Shown here piece by piece: positions 34,270-43,209 of a stretch of 64,000 nt of DNA. The notes under the pieces were generated by a model that worked only from the letters and a program-made list of their open reading frames with translations, was not told where the DNA came from and did no database searches. Position numbers and translations under genes: made by a program. Every line of letters starts with the position of its first letter. The stretch's first letter is position 1. The stretch is from Fen-1273 sp963748405 (GTDB lineage: Bacteria; Bacteroidota; Ignavibacteria; UBA10030; UBA6906): positions 496,001 through 560,000 of the forward strand of contig CAVVIT010000006.1 in the NCBI GenBank assembly GCA_963748405.1, in the 5' to 3' direction.

Positions 34270-35176
34270 TCTCTCCCCCTTCGTCAATCTCCGTGGTATC
34301 CTCAACCGCTCCCTGTCCGTGAGGGGCCGCCGCCGAATCCCTGGCCCGCGCGGCGGAATCCGCCGCGCCGGTCACGGACGCCGGGCCCGCAACCATGTTG
34401 CGGGCTTCCATCCTCCCGAGAACGATCCCCCGCCGCCGTGTGACATACGTTCCGTCACCGTCAGGCCTGTGCCGGAGGGGACTCGGTATCACCGCCGCAA
34501 GCCGCGCCCCCTGGTCGAGCGTCAGTCGCTCCGCACGCGTGCCGAAGTAGGTCTCGGAGGCGGCCTCGATGCCGAAGAGGCCGGGCCCCCACTCGACGAT
34601 GTTCAGATAGATCTCCAGTATCCTGTCCTTGGAAAGCTCCTTCTCCAGGAGCAGCGTGATCAGGAGTTCCTTCAGCTTGCGCACCGGGTCTTTCGACGTG
34701 GAGAGAAAAAGGTTCTTGGCGACCTGCTGCGTGATCGTGCTGGCGCCACGGACCGCCCGGCGCTCGCGGATGTCTTTCTCGAGCGACTCCCGGACCTCGA
34801 ACCAGTCGACGCCTCCGTGCGTGAAGAATGTTCCGTCCTCGGCAACGATGATCGCGTCCACGGCCGGCTTCGGGATGCGCGCCAGCGGGATCCACTTCTG
34901 CGTCACACGGTACGGCTTCCCCGCCGCGGCGGCCTCGGACACCCGCTGGCGCATCAACGCCGTCTCCGCGGGGTTTTCCGTTTTCAGCCTTGCCACGGCG
35001 AACCAGGGTATGCTGGCGAGTTCCGCCAGGACGAGCACAAGGAGAAGGAGGAAGGCCGTGCGCACCTTGTGGGTCCGCATCCACCCCGCGATGCGCCGAT
35101 AGGCCGGGAGACGGGATCCTGCACGTGTGGAATTGCCGGCGGAACCCGTCGTGCCCTGCGGTCCGCCGTCCTGCAT
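34259..35176 (-). CDS. mtgA: monofunctional biosynthetic peptidoglycan transglycosylase
   Basis: 305 residues. One N-terminal membrane helix (about 40-58) anchors a GT51 domain that polymerises lipid II into glycan. Key motifs: VAEDGTFFTHGGVDW, with the catalytic glutamate in the EDxxFxxH motif, then GASTITQQVAKNLFLS, KELLITLLLEKELSKDRILEIYLN and EAASETYFGTRAERL. There is no transpeptidase domain. A proline/alanine-rich tail of ~45 residues follows the catalytic domain and is low complexity. Start 4 bases after ruvX. Confidence 0.93.
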   Translation of the reverse strand: MQDGGPQGTTGSAGNSTRAGSRLPAYRRIAGWMRTHKVRTAFLLLLVLVLAELASIPWFAVARLKTENPAETALMRQRVSEAAAAGKPYRVTQKWIPLARIPKPAVDAIIVAEDGTFFTHGGVDWFEVRESLEKDIRERRAVRGASTITQQVAKNLFLSTSKDPVRKLKELLITLLLEKELSKDRILEIYLNIVEWGPGLFGIEAASETYFGTRAERLTLDQGARLAAVIPSPLRHRPDGDGTYVTRRRGIVLGRMEARNMVAGPASVTGAADSAARARDSAAAPHGQGAVEDTTEIDEGGENGL

Positions 35177-35180
35177 GAGT

Positions 35181-35612
35181 TCAGCGATGATGCATGCTCT
35201 CCAGATAGTCCTGAAGGAGGAGCCGTGCCGCCATTTCGTCGACCCGCCCTTTTTCCCTTCTCTTTTTCCTCTTCATCCCCCCGTCGATGAATGCGCGGCG
35301 CGCATCCACGGAACTGTAGCTCTCGTCCCAGGTCTCCACCGGGACCCGGACGCGGGCCCGGAGCGTCTCGACGAACCGTCCGATTTCTTCCCCCTTGGCG
35401 CCGGGCCCGCCGTCGGGAGCAAACGGCATCCCGACGACGATGAGCACCACCTGTTCCTCCTCCGCCGCCCGGGCGATCGCTTCCGCGAGGCCTGCCGCGT
35501 TCGGCAGCGTTCCCCGGCCGCTGGTGAGGATGCGCAGCGGGTCGCTGACGGCGATCCCCACCCGGACGCTCCCGTAGTCGATCCCCATCACCCTGCCGGG
35601 TTCGGCGGCCAT
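35181..35612 (-). CDS. ruvX: putative pre-16S rRNA nuclease / Holliday junction resolvase-like protein
   Basis: 143 residues, normal for YqgF/RuvX. RNase H-like fold with the first acidic residue in VMGIDYGSVRVGIAVSD, then LIVVGMPFAPDGGPG and the C-terminal WDESYSSVDARR with conserved Asp/Glu. The E. coli homologue processes the 5' end of 16S rRNA. It lies 3 bases after relA/spoT and 4 before mtgA. Confidence 0.93.
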   Translation of the reverse strand: MAAEPGRVMGIDYGSVRVGIAVSDPLRILTSGRGTLPNAAGLAEAIARAAEEEQVVLIVVGMPFAPDGGPGAKGEEIGRFVETLRARVRVPVETWDESYSSVDARRAFIDGGMKRKKRREKGRVDEMAARLLLQDYLESMHHR

Positions 35613-35615
35613 CGG

Positions 35616-37802
35616 CTATTCCTCGAACCGTTCGGCCCGCTTCATCCCCTTGACCTTGCGGACCTTCTCCAGCACGCGTTCGAGGTGCTCCGTGTTTCGC
35701 ACCTGCACGATGAACGTCCCTTCGAAGAACGAATCGTGGGAATCGATGTTCACGCTCCTGATGTTCGTGTCGAGCGTCGTGGAGATGGCGTGCGTCACGT
35801 CGTTGAGGAGCCCGGGCCGGTCGTCGCCGGACGTCCTGATCCCGGCAACGAACATGGTCCCGTCGTCCGCAGGCCACCGGACGTCGACGATCCTGTTGCT
35901 CTGGATCTGGAGCATGAGCCGGATGTTCCTGCAGCTCCGCCGGTGGATCTTCACCCCTTCCCCCGTCGTGACGAACCCGACGACCTCGTCGCCCGGGATC
36001 GGGTGGCAGCATTTCGCGTAGCTGTGGAGGAAATTATCCTGGGTGCCTCCCAGGACGATGCCCGTGGCAATGCCCCGCGCCGAGGTGATGAACCTGTTGA
36101 ACAGGCCGTCGATTTTCCCCTCCTCGGTCACCACCGCGGAGGGGTGCTTCTGCTCGTCCTGGATGATCGCGATGATCTCGTCCGGGTCGATCTTCCCCTG
36201 CCGGATCCCGAGGAAGAAGGAGGCGCTGTTTTCCAGCTTCTTTTCGTGAAGGAACTGCTCCAGCTCGTCGTCGCTCATCGTGAGCTTGGATTTCCTGACG
36301 CGCTTCTCCCACATCTCCTTTCCTTCCTCGACGGCCTTGCGCTGTTCTTCCTTGATCCACCGGCGGATATGGGACTTCGCCTTGTGCGTGACGGCGAATT
36401 TCTCCCAGTCGGGATTCGGCGTCTGGTTCTTCGACGTCAGGATCTCGACCTGGTCGCCGCTCTTGAGCTGCGTGTCGAGGGGGACGATGCGGGCGTTGAC
36501 CTTCGCGGCGAGGCAGTGGTCGCCGACTTTCGAATGGATCTCGTAGGCGAAGTCGATGGGGGTGGATCCCGAGGGGAGGATCTTCAGCTCCCCTTTCGGG
36601 GTGAACACGTAGATCTCGTCCTGGTACAGGTTCAGCTTGAAGCTCTCCATGAGCTGCTGCGCCGGCACCTGCCCCTCGGCCGCGTTCTCGAAGATCTCCC
36701 TGACCCAGATCACCCAGTTCTGGAGCTCCTGGTCCACGGCGGGGGAGCCCTCCTTGTACATCCAGTGCGCCGCCACGCCCTTCTCCGCCACTTCGTGCAT
36801 GCCGCGCGTGCGGATCTGCACCTCCACCATCTTGCCGTCCGGCCCCACGACGGTCGTGTGGATGGACTGGTAGCCGTTCTTTTTCGGCACGGAGATGTAG
36901 TTCTTGAAGCGTTCGGGATTCGGGATGTAGATGTCGGAGATCAGGCCGTAGACTTTGAAGCAGTCGTTGTTGTCCTGCGTATCAAGGATCAGGCGTATCG
37001 CGAACAGGTCATAGATCTCTTCGAGCGGCTTGTTCCTCTTGATCATCTTGTTGTAAATCGAGTACAGGTGCTTCGGCCGCCCGCTGATCTCGAACTTGAA
37101 TCCCGACTCCTTCAGGCGCTTCTCGATCGGGGCGGAGAATTTCCTGATGTAATGCTCGCGCTCGCGTCTGCGGGACTTGATGTCGCGCGCCAGGGCGTCG
37201 TACGATTCCCGGTACAGGTATTTGAAGGCCAGGTCTTCGAGCTCCCACTTGATGTTGGCGAGGCCGAAACGGTGGGCGAACGGGGCGTAGATGTCGAGCG
37301 TCTCCTTCGCCATCCGTTTCTGTTTGTCGGGCGGGAGATACTCCAGCGTGCGCATATTGTGGAGACGGTCGGCGAACTTCACGAGCATCACGCGGATGTC
37401 GTTCACCATCGACAGGAGCATCTTCCGGTAGCTCTCGGCCTGCGTGACGTCGTGGCTCTTGAAAATGTCGGAGATTTTCGTGGCGCCGTCGACGATCTCG
37501 GCGATCGTGTCGCCGAATTCCTCCCGGATGTCGTTGACGGTGTACTCGGTATCCTCCGCCACGTCGTGCATGAGCGCGACGGCGACGGACACGTCGTCAA
37601 GAGGGATTTCCTTCGCGACGATCTTCGCCACTTCGTACGGGTGGTCGAAAAAGGGCTCGCCGGACGCCCGCAGGTCGTGGCGGTGGGCGTTGAAGCCGAA
37701 CTCGAACGCGCGGCGGATCAGATTCTCATCCATCCTGGGAAGGTTCTTCTGGCAGACGAGAAGAAGGTCTTCCAGCTTCTTTTTGTACTTGAGGTTTGTC
37801 AT
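35616..37802 (-). CDS. bifunctional (p)ppGpp synthetase/hydrolase, RelA/SpoT family
   Basis: 728 residues. N-terminal HD hydrolase domain with FFDHPYEVAKI and the intact HD...ED motif (ALMHDVAEDTEYT, His79-Asp80 and Glu83-Asp84). Synthetase domain with YDLFAIRLIL and GYQSIHTTVVGPDGKMVEVQIRT. TGS domain (YVFTPKGELKILPSGSTPIDFAYEIHSKVG) and a C-terminal ACT domain. The intact hydrolase motif indicates a bifunctional Rel enzyme making and degrading the alarmone. A strong predicted promoter lies 76 bases upstream, and it leads the ruvX-mtgA-AlbA_2 unit. Confidence 0.96.
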   Translation of the reverse strand: MTNLKYKKKLEDLLLVCQKNLPRMDENLIRRAFEFGFNAHRHDLRASGEPFFDHPYEVAKIVAKEIPLDDVSVAVALMHDVAEDTEYTVNDIREEFGDTIAEIVDGATKISDIFKSHDVTQAESYRKMLLSMVNDIRVMLVKFADRLHNMRTLEYLPPDKQKRMAKETLDIYAPFAHRFGLANIKWELEDLAFKYLYRESYDALARDIKSRRREREHYIRKFSAPIEKRLKESGFKFEISGRPKHLYSIYNKMIKRNKPLEEIYDLFAIRLILDTQDNNDCFKVYGLISDIYIPNPERFKNYISVPKKNGYQSIHTTVVGPDGKMVEVQIRTRGMHEVAEKGVAAHWMYKEGSPAVDQELQNWVIWVREIFENAAEGQVPAQQLMESFKLNLYQDEIYVFTPKGELKILPSGSTPIDFAYEIHSKVGDHCLAAKVNARIVPLDTQLKSGDQVEILTSKNQTPNPDWEKFAVTHKAKSHIRRWIKEEQRKAVEEGKEMWEKRVRKSKLTMSDDELEQFLHEKKLENSASFFLGIRQGKIDPDEIIAIIQDEQKHPSAVVTEEGKIDGLFNRFITSARGIATGIVLGGTQDNFLHSYAKCCHPIPGDEVVGFVTTGEGVKIHRRSCRNIRLMLQIQSNRIVDVRWPADDGTMFVAGIRTSGDDRPGLLNDVTHAISTTLDTNIRSVNIDSHDSFFEGTFIVQVRNTEHLERVLEKVRKVKGMKRAERFEE

Positions 37803-37877
37803 TGTTGGATGAGAACATATAAACGCTCCCCTTCCGCACCGGGGTTCCGTTCCTGCGGACGGGGAGCCATCTATGAA

Positions 37878-37906
37878 AATATATCGGGTCCGGGCTCGAT
37901 TGTCAA
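37878..37906 (-). promoter_or_regulatory. predicted promoter for relA/spoT
   Basis: Minus strand TTGACA (37906-37901), 17-base spacer, TATATT (37883-37878): the best consensus match in the window. About 70 bases of leader separate it from the ATG at 37802. The leader has a GC-rich inverted pair (GCTCCCC and GGGGAGC) that could form a hairpin. Confidence 0.7.
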
Positions 37907-37925
37907 CTGAAGGGGAGGGTGACGC

Positions 37926-38552
37926 CTAATCGGTGCCGAATATGCGGTCTCCCGCGTCCCCCAGCCCGGGGAGGATGTACCCCCGGGAGTTGAGCCGCCT
38001 GTCCAGGACGCAGGAGAACACGCGGACATCGGGATGATCCGACGTGACCCTGCGGACCCCGGCCGGGGCGGCCAGGAGCGTCACGAACCGGATGCGGCGG
38101 GCCCCCTTCTTCTTCAGGAACGCGAGCGCGGCGCTCCCGCTTCCTCCCGTGGCGAGCATGGGATCGAGAAGAAGGACGAGGCTTCCGCCCAGCGAGCGGG
38201 GGAATTTCGAATAGTAATCGACCGGCTGCAGCGTCTGCTCGTTTCTGTAGAGACCGACGTGGCCGACGCGCGCCCCGGGAAGGAAATCAAGAAAGCCCTC
38301 CACGAGTCCCAGTCCGGCCCGCAGGACGGGGACGATGACGATGTCGTCCGCCAGGACGTACCCGCGCGTCGTCTCCAGCGGGGTCCTCACGGTCCGCGCC
38401 CGCAGTTTCAGATCGCTCGTCACCTGAAACGCCATCACCGAGGCGATCCGCCGGAGCGTGGTGCGGAAGAGATGATTGTCCGTCCGCCGGTCGCGCAGGA
38501 CGGTGAGGTCGCGTTTGATCAGCGGGTGCTCGATGATCGTGAGGTTTTTCAT
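37926..38552 (-). CDS. upp: uracil phosphoribosyltransferase
   Basis: 208 residues from the ATG at 38552, overlapping the upstream reductase stop by 4 bases. Salvages uracil to UMP with PRPP. N-terminal IEHPLIKRDLTVLRD and the PRPP loop LLLDPMLATGGSGSAAL are diagnostic, with VPVLRAGLGLVEGF between them and LPGLGDAGDRIFGTD at the C-terminus, as in all Upp. Frames extending upstream into the reductase were rejected. Confidence 0.95.
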   Translation of the reverse strand: MKNLTIIEHPLIKRDLTVLRDRRTDNHLFRTTLRRIASVMAFQVTSDLKLRARTVRTPLETTRGYVLADDIVIVPVLRAGLGLVEGFLDFLPGARVGHVGLYRNEQTLQPVDYYSKFPRSLGGSLVLLLDPMLATGGSGSAALAFLKKKGARRIRFVTLLAAPAGVRRVTSDHPDVRVFSCVLDRRLNSRGYILPGLGDAGDRIFGTD

Positions 38553-39910
38553 GGGCGCGTGAGTTTCCTGTGCATGGCATTGGCCGCGACAAGGATCGGG
38601 TCCCAGAGCGGCGTGAACGGGGGGCTGTAGGCAAGGTCCCACTGCTGCATCTCGTCGATCGTCACTTTGTGCTGGATCGCGACGGCGAGCGTGTTCGCGC
38701 GGAGCACCGCTCCCTCCCCTCCCGTGACGTTCGCGCCCAGGATCCGCCGGGTCTTCCGGTCGGCGAGCAGCCGGATCGTCACCTGGCGGCTTCCGGGCAT
38801 CACCGCCACGCGCGACCACCCGGTGATGGTCTCCGACACGCATTCAAAACCCGCCGCGGCGGCGTCCTCTTCGCACGCCCCCACCTGGGCGACTTCGAGG
38901 CCGAACACGCGGACGGCGATCGCGCGGATCGCGCCGCGGAACACGGCGTTCCCTCCCGCGGCGTTCTCTCCCGCAGTCCATCCCGCCTTGCTGGCGATCG
39001 TGGCCAGGGGGATGTACGCCTGCTTCCCTGTCACCGCGTGCTTCACTTCGCAGCAGTCTCCGGCGGCGTACACGTTGTCGATCGATGTCTGCTGGCGCTG
39101 GTCGGTGCGTATTCCGCCGGAGGCGCCGGTGCGGATTCCCGCGCTCCGGGCAAGGGCGGTGTTCGGCTCGACGCCGATCGCCACGACGACGATCCCCGCC
39201 TCGAACGATCCTCCCATGGTGAGGACGTGGGACACCGTGTCGTCGCTCCCCCGGACGAATCCCGTGGTCGCGGCGGGACCGACGAACCTGACCCCGTTTT
39301 TCTCCAGTTCCTCCCGGATGCGTTCGCGGGTCTCCGCCTCCAGCCCTTTCATCGGCAGGGAGGCGTTGTGGAGAACGGTCACCTCGATGCCCAGTGAACG
39401 GAACGCGTCGGCCATTTCCATGCCGATGTACCCGCCCCCCACGACGACCGCCGTCCGGGGATGTTCCTGGGCGATGAACTTCCTGAGCGCGAACGCTTCG
39501 TCGAGCGCCTTCACGCGGAACACGTTGCGCGCGTCCTCCCCCGCCAGGCCCAGGCGCTTCGGGCGCGATCCGGTCGCAATTACGAGCCGGTCGTATTTCT
39601 CCTCCGACGCGGTCCCTTCTTTCAGGTTCCGTACGCGAAGCGTGCGCCTGTGGGGATGAATCTCCTCGACGAGGTGAAGCACCCGGGCATCCACCCTGCG
39701 CGTCGATTTCAGCTTCTCCGGCGTGAACGACGACAGCCCCTCCGCGTTCACGTCCCCCGCGACGTAATACGGAATCTCGCACACGCCGTACGACACGGCC
39801 TCCCCCTGCTCGAAGAGGATCACCTCCGCGGAAGGGTCGGTCCGGGCCGCCTTGCTTGCCGCACTCGGTCCGGCAGCGAGCCCGCCCACCACAAGGATCC
39901 GACGCACCAT
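38549..39910 (-). CDS. CoA-disulfide reductase-type FAD/NAD(P) oxidoreductase
   Basis: 453 residues. FAD-binding GGLAAGPSAASKAAR at the N-terminus; single redox cysteine Cys44 in SYGVCEIPYYV, the position used by CoA-disulfide reductase and NADH oxidase. The NAD(P) Rossmann motif is AVVVGGGYIGMEMADAF, and the second FAD segment is DNVYAAGDCCEVKHAVTG. The C-terminal dimerisation domain is complete. It could reduce CoA disulfide, persulfides or oxygen; sequence alone does not separate these. There is no rhodanese domain. It lies 4 bases after der and overlaps upp. Confidence 0.9.
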   Translation of the reverse strand: MVRRILVVGGLAAGPSAASKAARTDPSAEVILFEQGEAVSYGVCEIPYYVAGDVNAEGLSSFTPEKLKSTRRVDARVLHLVEEIHPHRRTLRVRNLKEGTASEEKYDRLVIATGSRPKRLGLAGEDARNVFRVKALDEAFALRKFIAQEHPRTAVVVGGGYIGMEMADAFRSLGIEVTVLHNASLPMKGLEAETRERIREELEKNGVRFVGPAATTGFVRGSDDTVSHVLTMGGSFEAGIVVVAIGVEPNTALARSAGIRTGASGGIRTDQRQQTSIDNVYAAGDCCEVKHAVTGKQAYIPLATIASKAGWTAGENAAGGNAVFRGAIRAIAVRVFGLEVAQVGACEEDAAAAGFECVSETITGWSRVAVMPGSRQVTIRLLADRKTRRILGANVTGGEGAVLRANTLAVAIQHKVTIDEMQQWDLAYSPPFTPLWDPILVAANAMHRKLTRP

Positions 39911-39914
39911 GGGA

Positions 39915-41222
39915 CTATTTCTGCTTGAATGTGAGAAGGATGGGAACCCCGCTGAACGTGAAGTGGCCGCGGATCTTGTTCTCCAGGAACCGTCTGTAGG
40001 TGTCGTCGATCAGCTTCGGTTCGTTGCAGAAGAATGCGAAGACGGGGGGCTTGGCCCTCACCTGCGTGATGAACTTGATCTTGATCTCCTTCCCCGACCT
40101 GCTGCGGGGGGGAAACGTCGCGATATCAGCCCCGAGGAGGTCGTTGACCTCGTTCGTGGCGATGCGCTTGTTCTGCTCTTCGTCGACCTTCCTGACGAGG
40201 TCGATCACCTTGTAGATTCTCTGGCGCGTGAGCGCCGAGATGAAGATGACGGGGATGAAGTCGTATATCCGGAGTTTCTCCTGGAGCGCCCGCTCGTAGG
40301 CCCGGGCCGTCAGGTCGTCTTTCTCGATCAGGTCCCATTTGTTCACCGCGATCACCACCGCGCGCCGCCGCTCCATCGCGGTCTCGATGATCCGGAGGTC
40401 CTGGTGCTCGAGCCCCTGCGTCGCGTCGAGGAGGACGACCGCGACGTCGCAGCGGTCGATGCTCTTCAGGGTGCGGACCGTGCTGAAGAACTCGACGTTT
40501 TCCTTGATTTTGCTTTTCCTGCGGAGCCCCGCCGTATCCACGAGGAGGACCTCGTCTCCCTGGAACCGGAGGATCGCGTCGATCGGATCGCGGGTCGTCC
40601 CGGGGATTTCCGTGACGATGTGCCGGTCTTCCTGCAGCAGGGCGTTGACGAACGACGACTTGCCGACGTTCGGCTTCCCGATCACGGCGATCTTCAGCCG
40701 GGGGTCTGCCTGCGTGCTCCCTTCGCCCGGGATGTCGTGCGTGACGACGTCGAGGAGGTCTCCCACGCGGCGGCCCGCCAGTGCGGAGACCGGCACGGGC
40801 TCTCCCAGCCCGAGAGAATAAAAATCGGCAACCCCTGCGGTGACGGAGTCCCCGTCGAGCTTGTTCACCACGAGGACCACCTTCTTCTCCGAGCGGCGGA
40901 GGATGCCCGCGATCTCCTCGTCGGAGGGAATTCTTCCTTCCTTGCCATCAACAACGAAGAGGACGACGTCCGCCTCTTCGATCGCGATCTGCGCCTGCTC
41001 CCGGATGGCGCTCTCGAAAACGTCGTCGGAGGCCGGGACGAACCCCCCCGTGTCGATGAGCGTGAACCGCTTCCCCCCCCATTCCGTCTCCCCGTAATGG
41101 CGGTCGCGCGTCACACCGGGGGCATCGTCGACGATGGCGTCCCTGTGCCCTACAATTCGGTTAAACAGCGTCGATTTGCCCACATTGGGACGGCCGACGA
41201 TCGCGACGAGCCAGGTGGACAT
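39915..41222 (-). CDS. der: ribosome biogenesis GTPase Der
   Basis: 435 residues from the ATG at 41222. Two tandem GTPase domains: G1 motifs GRPNVGKSTLFNR and GKPNVGKSSFVNA, G3 DTGGF and DTAGLRRK, G4 NKLD and NKWD. A C-terminal KH-like domain ends the protein. Der assists 50S assembly. An extra 23 residues upstream in frame lack homology and were left out. First gene of a der-reductase-upp unit; no strong ribosome site is visible. Confidence 0.95.
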   Translation of the reverse strand: MSTWLVAIVGRPNVGKSTLFNRIVGHRDAIVDDAPGVTRDRHYGETEWGGKRFTLIDTGGFVPASDDVFESAIREQAQIAIEEADVVLFVVDGKEGRIPSDEEIAGILRRSEKKVVLVVNKLDGDSVTAGVADFYSLGLGEPVPVSALAGRRVGDLLDVVTHDIPGEGSTQADPRLKIAVIGKPNVGKSSFVNALLQEDRHIVTEIPGTTRDPIDAILRFQGDEVLLVDTAGLRRKSKIKENVEFFSTVRTLKSIDRCDVAVVLLDATQGLEHQDLRIIETAMERRRAVVIAVNKWDLIEKDDLTARAYERALQEKLRIYDFIPVIFISALTRQRIYKVIDLVRKVDEEQNKRIATNEVNDLLGADIATFPPRSRSGKEIKIKFITQVRAKPPVFAFFCNEPKLIDDTYRRFLENKIRGHFTFSGVPILLTFKQK

Positions 41223-41303
41223 GGAAGTTGACCAGGGGAGATGATGAAACGGGAATTTGGAAAAAATACGACAATCGGAACCGACTAGCAAGCGGAGGGA
41301 ACG

Positions 41304-41732
41304 TCAGGGGCGCGGGGGTGCGGCGAACGTGTGGACGTGTGCAAGGGCCTCGTTCAACTTCTCAAACCCGGACGACTTTGAGATATACGCGCTCGCCCCG
41401 GCGGCGGCGGCGTACGCCATGTCCTCCTGCCTGTTGGAGGAGCTCACGACGACGACGGGGATGTCCCTCAGTCGTTCGTCTTCCTTCATGATCTTCAGGA
41501 CTTCTTTGCCGTCCACGCGGGGGATATTGAAATCCAGGAGAACGAGCGAGGGACGGGGACTCGTGGACGCGTCGGAGAATTTGTTTTTTCTGTAGAGATA
41601 GTCGATCGCTTCCTGTCCGTCCCGGACGACGTGGATTTCGCCGGGGACGTTGTTCCGTTTGAGGATGTACGTCGTCAGCTTGAGATGCTCGTGATTGTCT
41701 TCCACGAGAAGTATGTCCATTGGAGGCGCCAT
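41304..41732 (-). CDS. single-domain response regulator
   Basis: 142 residues from the ATG at 41732; the ATG at 41720 (MDILLVEDN) is an equally good start given the promoter position. Receiver domain with the acidic pocket LLVEDN, phospho-acceptor Asp in LVLLDFNIPRVDGKEVLK, Ser/Thr in VVVSSSNRQEDM and Lys in AYISKSSGFEKL. The insertion pattern resembles the Rcp1-like receivers paired with phytochrome kinases. It has no output domain, so it probably acts by protein contact. No histidine kinase is nearby. Confidence 0.92.
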   Translation of the reverse strand: MAPPMDILLVEDNHEHLKLTTYILKRNNVPGEIHVVRDGQEAIDYLYRKNKFSDASTSPRPSLVLLDFNIPRVDGKEVLKIMKEDERLRDIPVVVVSSSNRQEDMAYAAAAGASAYISKSSGFEKLNEALAHVHTFAAPPRP

Positions 41733-41741
41733 GACTGACCC

Positions 41742-41770
41742 ATCATAGCGAAATCGCCGGGAAAACACAA
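41742..41770 (-). promoter_or_regulatory. predicted promoter for the response regulator
   Basis: Minus strand TTGTGT (41770-41765), 17-base spacer, TATGAT (41747-41742). Transcription would start near 41735, just before the first ATG, so the mRNA has a 3- or 15-base leader depending on which ATG is used. Confidence 0.55.
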
Positions 41771-41791
41771 GCACGCCCTCGGACGCTCACC

Positions 41792-42505
41792 TCACAGGGG
41801 AACGGAACGACCGTGCCGCCGGAGCCAGTGCTCGGACTGACGGTACGAGGGACAGATCTTCTCCACGAGATTCCAGAAGCGCGCCGAGTGGTTGAGATGC
41901 TTCAGATGGGCAAGCTCATGACAGATGAGGTAGTCGGCGACGTCGGCGGGAAGTATGACCAGACGCCAGTTGAAGCTGAGTGCCCCCTTCCGGGAGCAGC
42001 TCCCCCAGCGCGTACGCTGGTTCCGGACTGCTATTCCGGTGTACCGGAATCCCCACCGCTCGTTCATCTGGCGTACGCGGGAGGGAATGACCGATTCGGC
42101 CTGAGCGCGGATCCACCGCGCGAGCAGGGGCCGGATGTCTTCCGGACTCTCCGGCGTGAGCCGCACGATGATCTCCGAGTCCGCAAGGGTCAGGAGTGGC
42201 CTGCGCCGTTCCTCCCGGAGCACGCGGATCGTCCTTTCCGCTCCCAGCAGGAGCATCCGCGAGCCGTCTCCCACTGGCTGGAGCCCGGCAACGCCGCCCC
42301 CCCGGCGGAGGCGGTCGAATGTGCGGAATATCCACTCCGCATGCCGGCGCAGGACGGACTCCGGAGTCGGGACCAGATGACCCAAGGGAACGACGACTTC
42401 CACGGTCCCCGCCTCCCGTATCCTCAGCGAAACGCGCCTCGCCCGTGCACTCGGACGGACGACGTAGGGCACCTCGTGCCCCCCCATGGTGATCGTCCCC
42501 GTCAT
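41792..42505 (-). CDS. YgjP-like (DUF45/M48-related) zinc metallopeptidase
   Basis: 237 residues. The zinc motif HELAH lies in YLICHELAHLKHLNHSARFWNLVEKICPSYRQSEHWLRR, the hallmark of YgjP/DUF45 proteins. NERWGFRYTGIAVRNQRTRWGSCSRKGALSFNWRLV upstream is the second conserved block. These wzzE-like cytoplasmic peptidases are related to SprT/M48; the substrate is unknown. It is divergent from the Sua5-like gene with only 32 bases between start codons, so the promoters must overlap. Confidence 0.9.
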   Translation of the reverse strand: MTGTITMGGHEVPYVVRPSARARRVSLRIREAGTVEVVVPLGHLVPTPESVLRRHAEWIFRTFDRLRRGGGVAGLQPVGDGSRMLLLGAERTIRVLREERRRPLLTLADSEIIVRLTPESPEDIRPLLARWIRAQAESVIPSRVRQMNERWGFRYTGIAVRNQRTRWGSCSRKGALSFNWRLVILPADVADYLICHELAHLKHLNHSARFWNLVEKICPSYRQSEHWLRRHGRSVPL

Positions 42506-42537
42506 CGCATTGCCATTATCTGGTTTTCTTTGTACCT

Positions 42538-43179
42538 ATGACACAGGACAATGAGCGCATCGTCATGAGATTAGCCATCCATCCCGTTAATCCGGAACCC
42601 CGGCTCATCGAGCGGGCCGTGGAAGTTCTTCGCACCGGCGGAATCGTCATCTACCCCACCGACACGGTGTACGGCATCGGCTGCAGCATCGAGAGCAAGA
42701 ATGCCATCGAGAAGATCCACCTCATCAAACACCAGAAGGAAGGCAAACCGTTCAGTTTCGTCTGCTCGGGACTGACGCACGTCAGCGAGTACGCGATCGT
42801 GAGCAACATGGCGTTCAGGACGATGAAGCACCTCATCCCCGGGCCGTACACGTTCATACTCCCGGCGGCAAAGATGAAGCAGTTTCCGAAGATCCTCGTC
42901 TCGAAGCGAAGGACGGTGGGCATACGCGTGCCGGACAGCCCCATCACGCTCGCCCTTATCAGGGAGCTCGGCCACCCGGTCCTGAGCACGAGCGTGACGC
43001 TGGAGGATGGAACGCTCCTCAATGATCCCGACGAAATCGCCGGGCACTTCAACAACAGGGTGGAGATGATCATCGACGGGGGCCCGTTACATTCGGGCCC
43101 CTCGACGGTGATCGACCTTACGGGAGACCAGCCCGAGATCGTGCGTCAGGGCTCCGGCGACGTCGCGGCGATCCCCTGA
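42538..43179 (+). CDS. Sua5/YciO/YrdC/YwlC family protein, probable L-threonylcarbamoyladenylate synthase
   Basis: 213 residues; the ATG at 42538 or the one at 42565 could be used, neither having a ribosome site. Family signature GGIVIYPTDTVYGIGCS near residue 35, then KHQKEGKPFSFVC with the conserved lysines, and LSTSVTLEDGTLLNDP near the end. In this family TsaC/Sua5 makes threonylcarbamoyl-AMP for t6A37, the substrate modified by MtaB encoded in this window. YciO-type members are also possible: the S-T-S-A-N motif reads STSVT. Confidence 0.88.
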   Translation: MTQDNERIVMRLAIHPVNPEPRLIERAVEVLRTGGIVIYPTDTVYGIGCSIESKNAIEKIHLIKHQKEGKPFSFVCSGLTHVSEYAIVSNMAFRTMKHLIPGPYTFILPAAKMKQFPKILVSKRRTVGIRVPDSPITLALIRELGHPVLSTSVTLEDGTLLNDPDEIAGHFNNRVEMIIDGGPLHSGPSTVIDLTGDQPEIVRQGSGDVAAIP

Positions 43180-43209
43180 GGTCCGTCCGCGGCAGGCAGA
43201 GCCCGGACG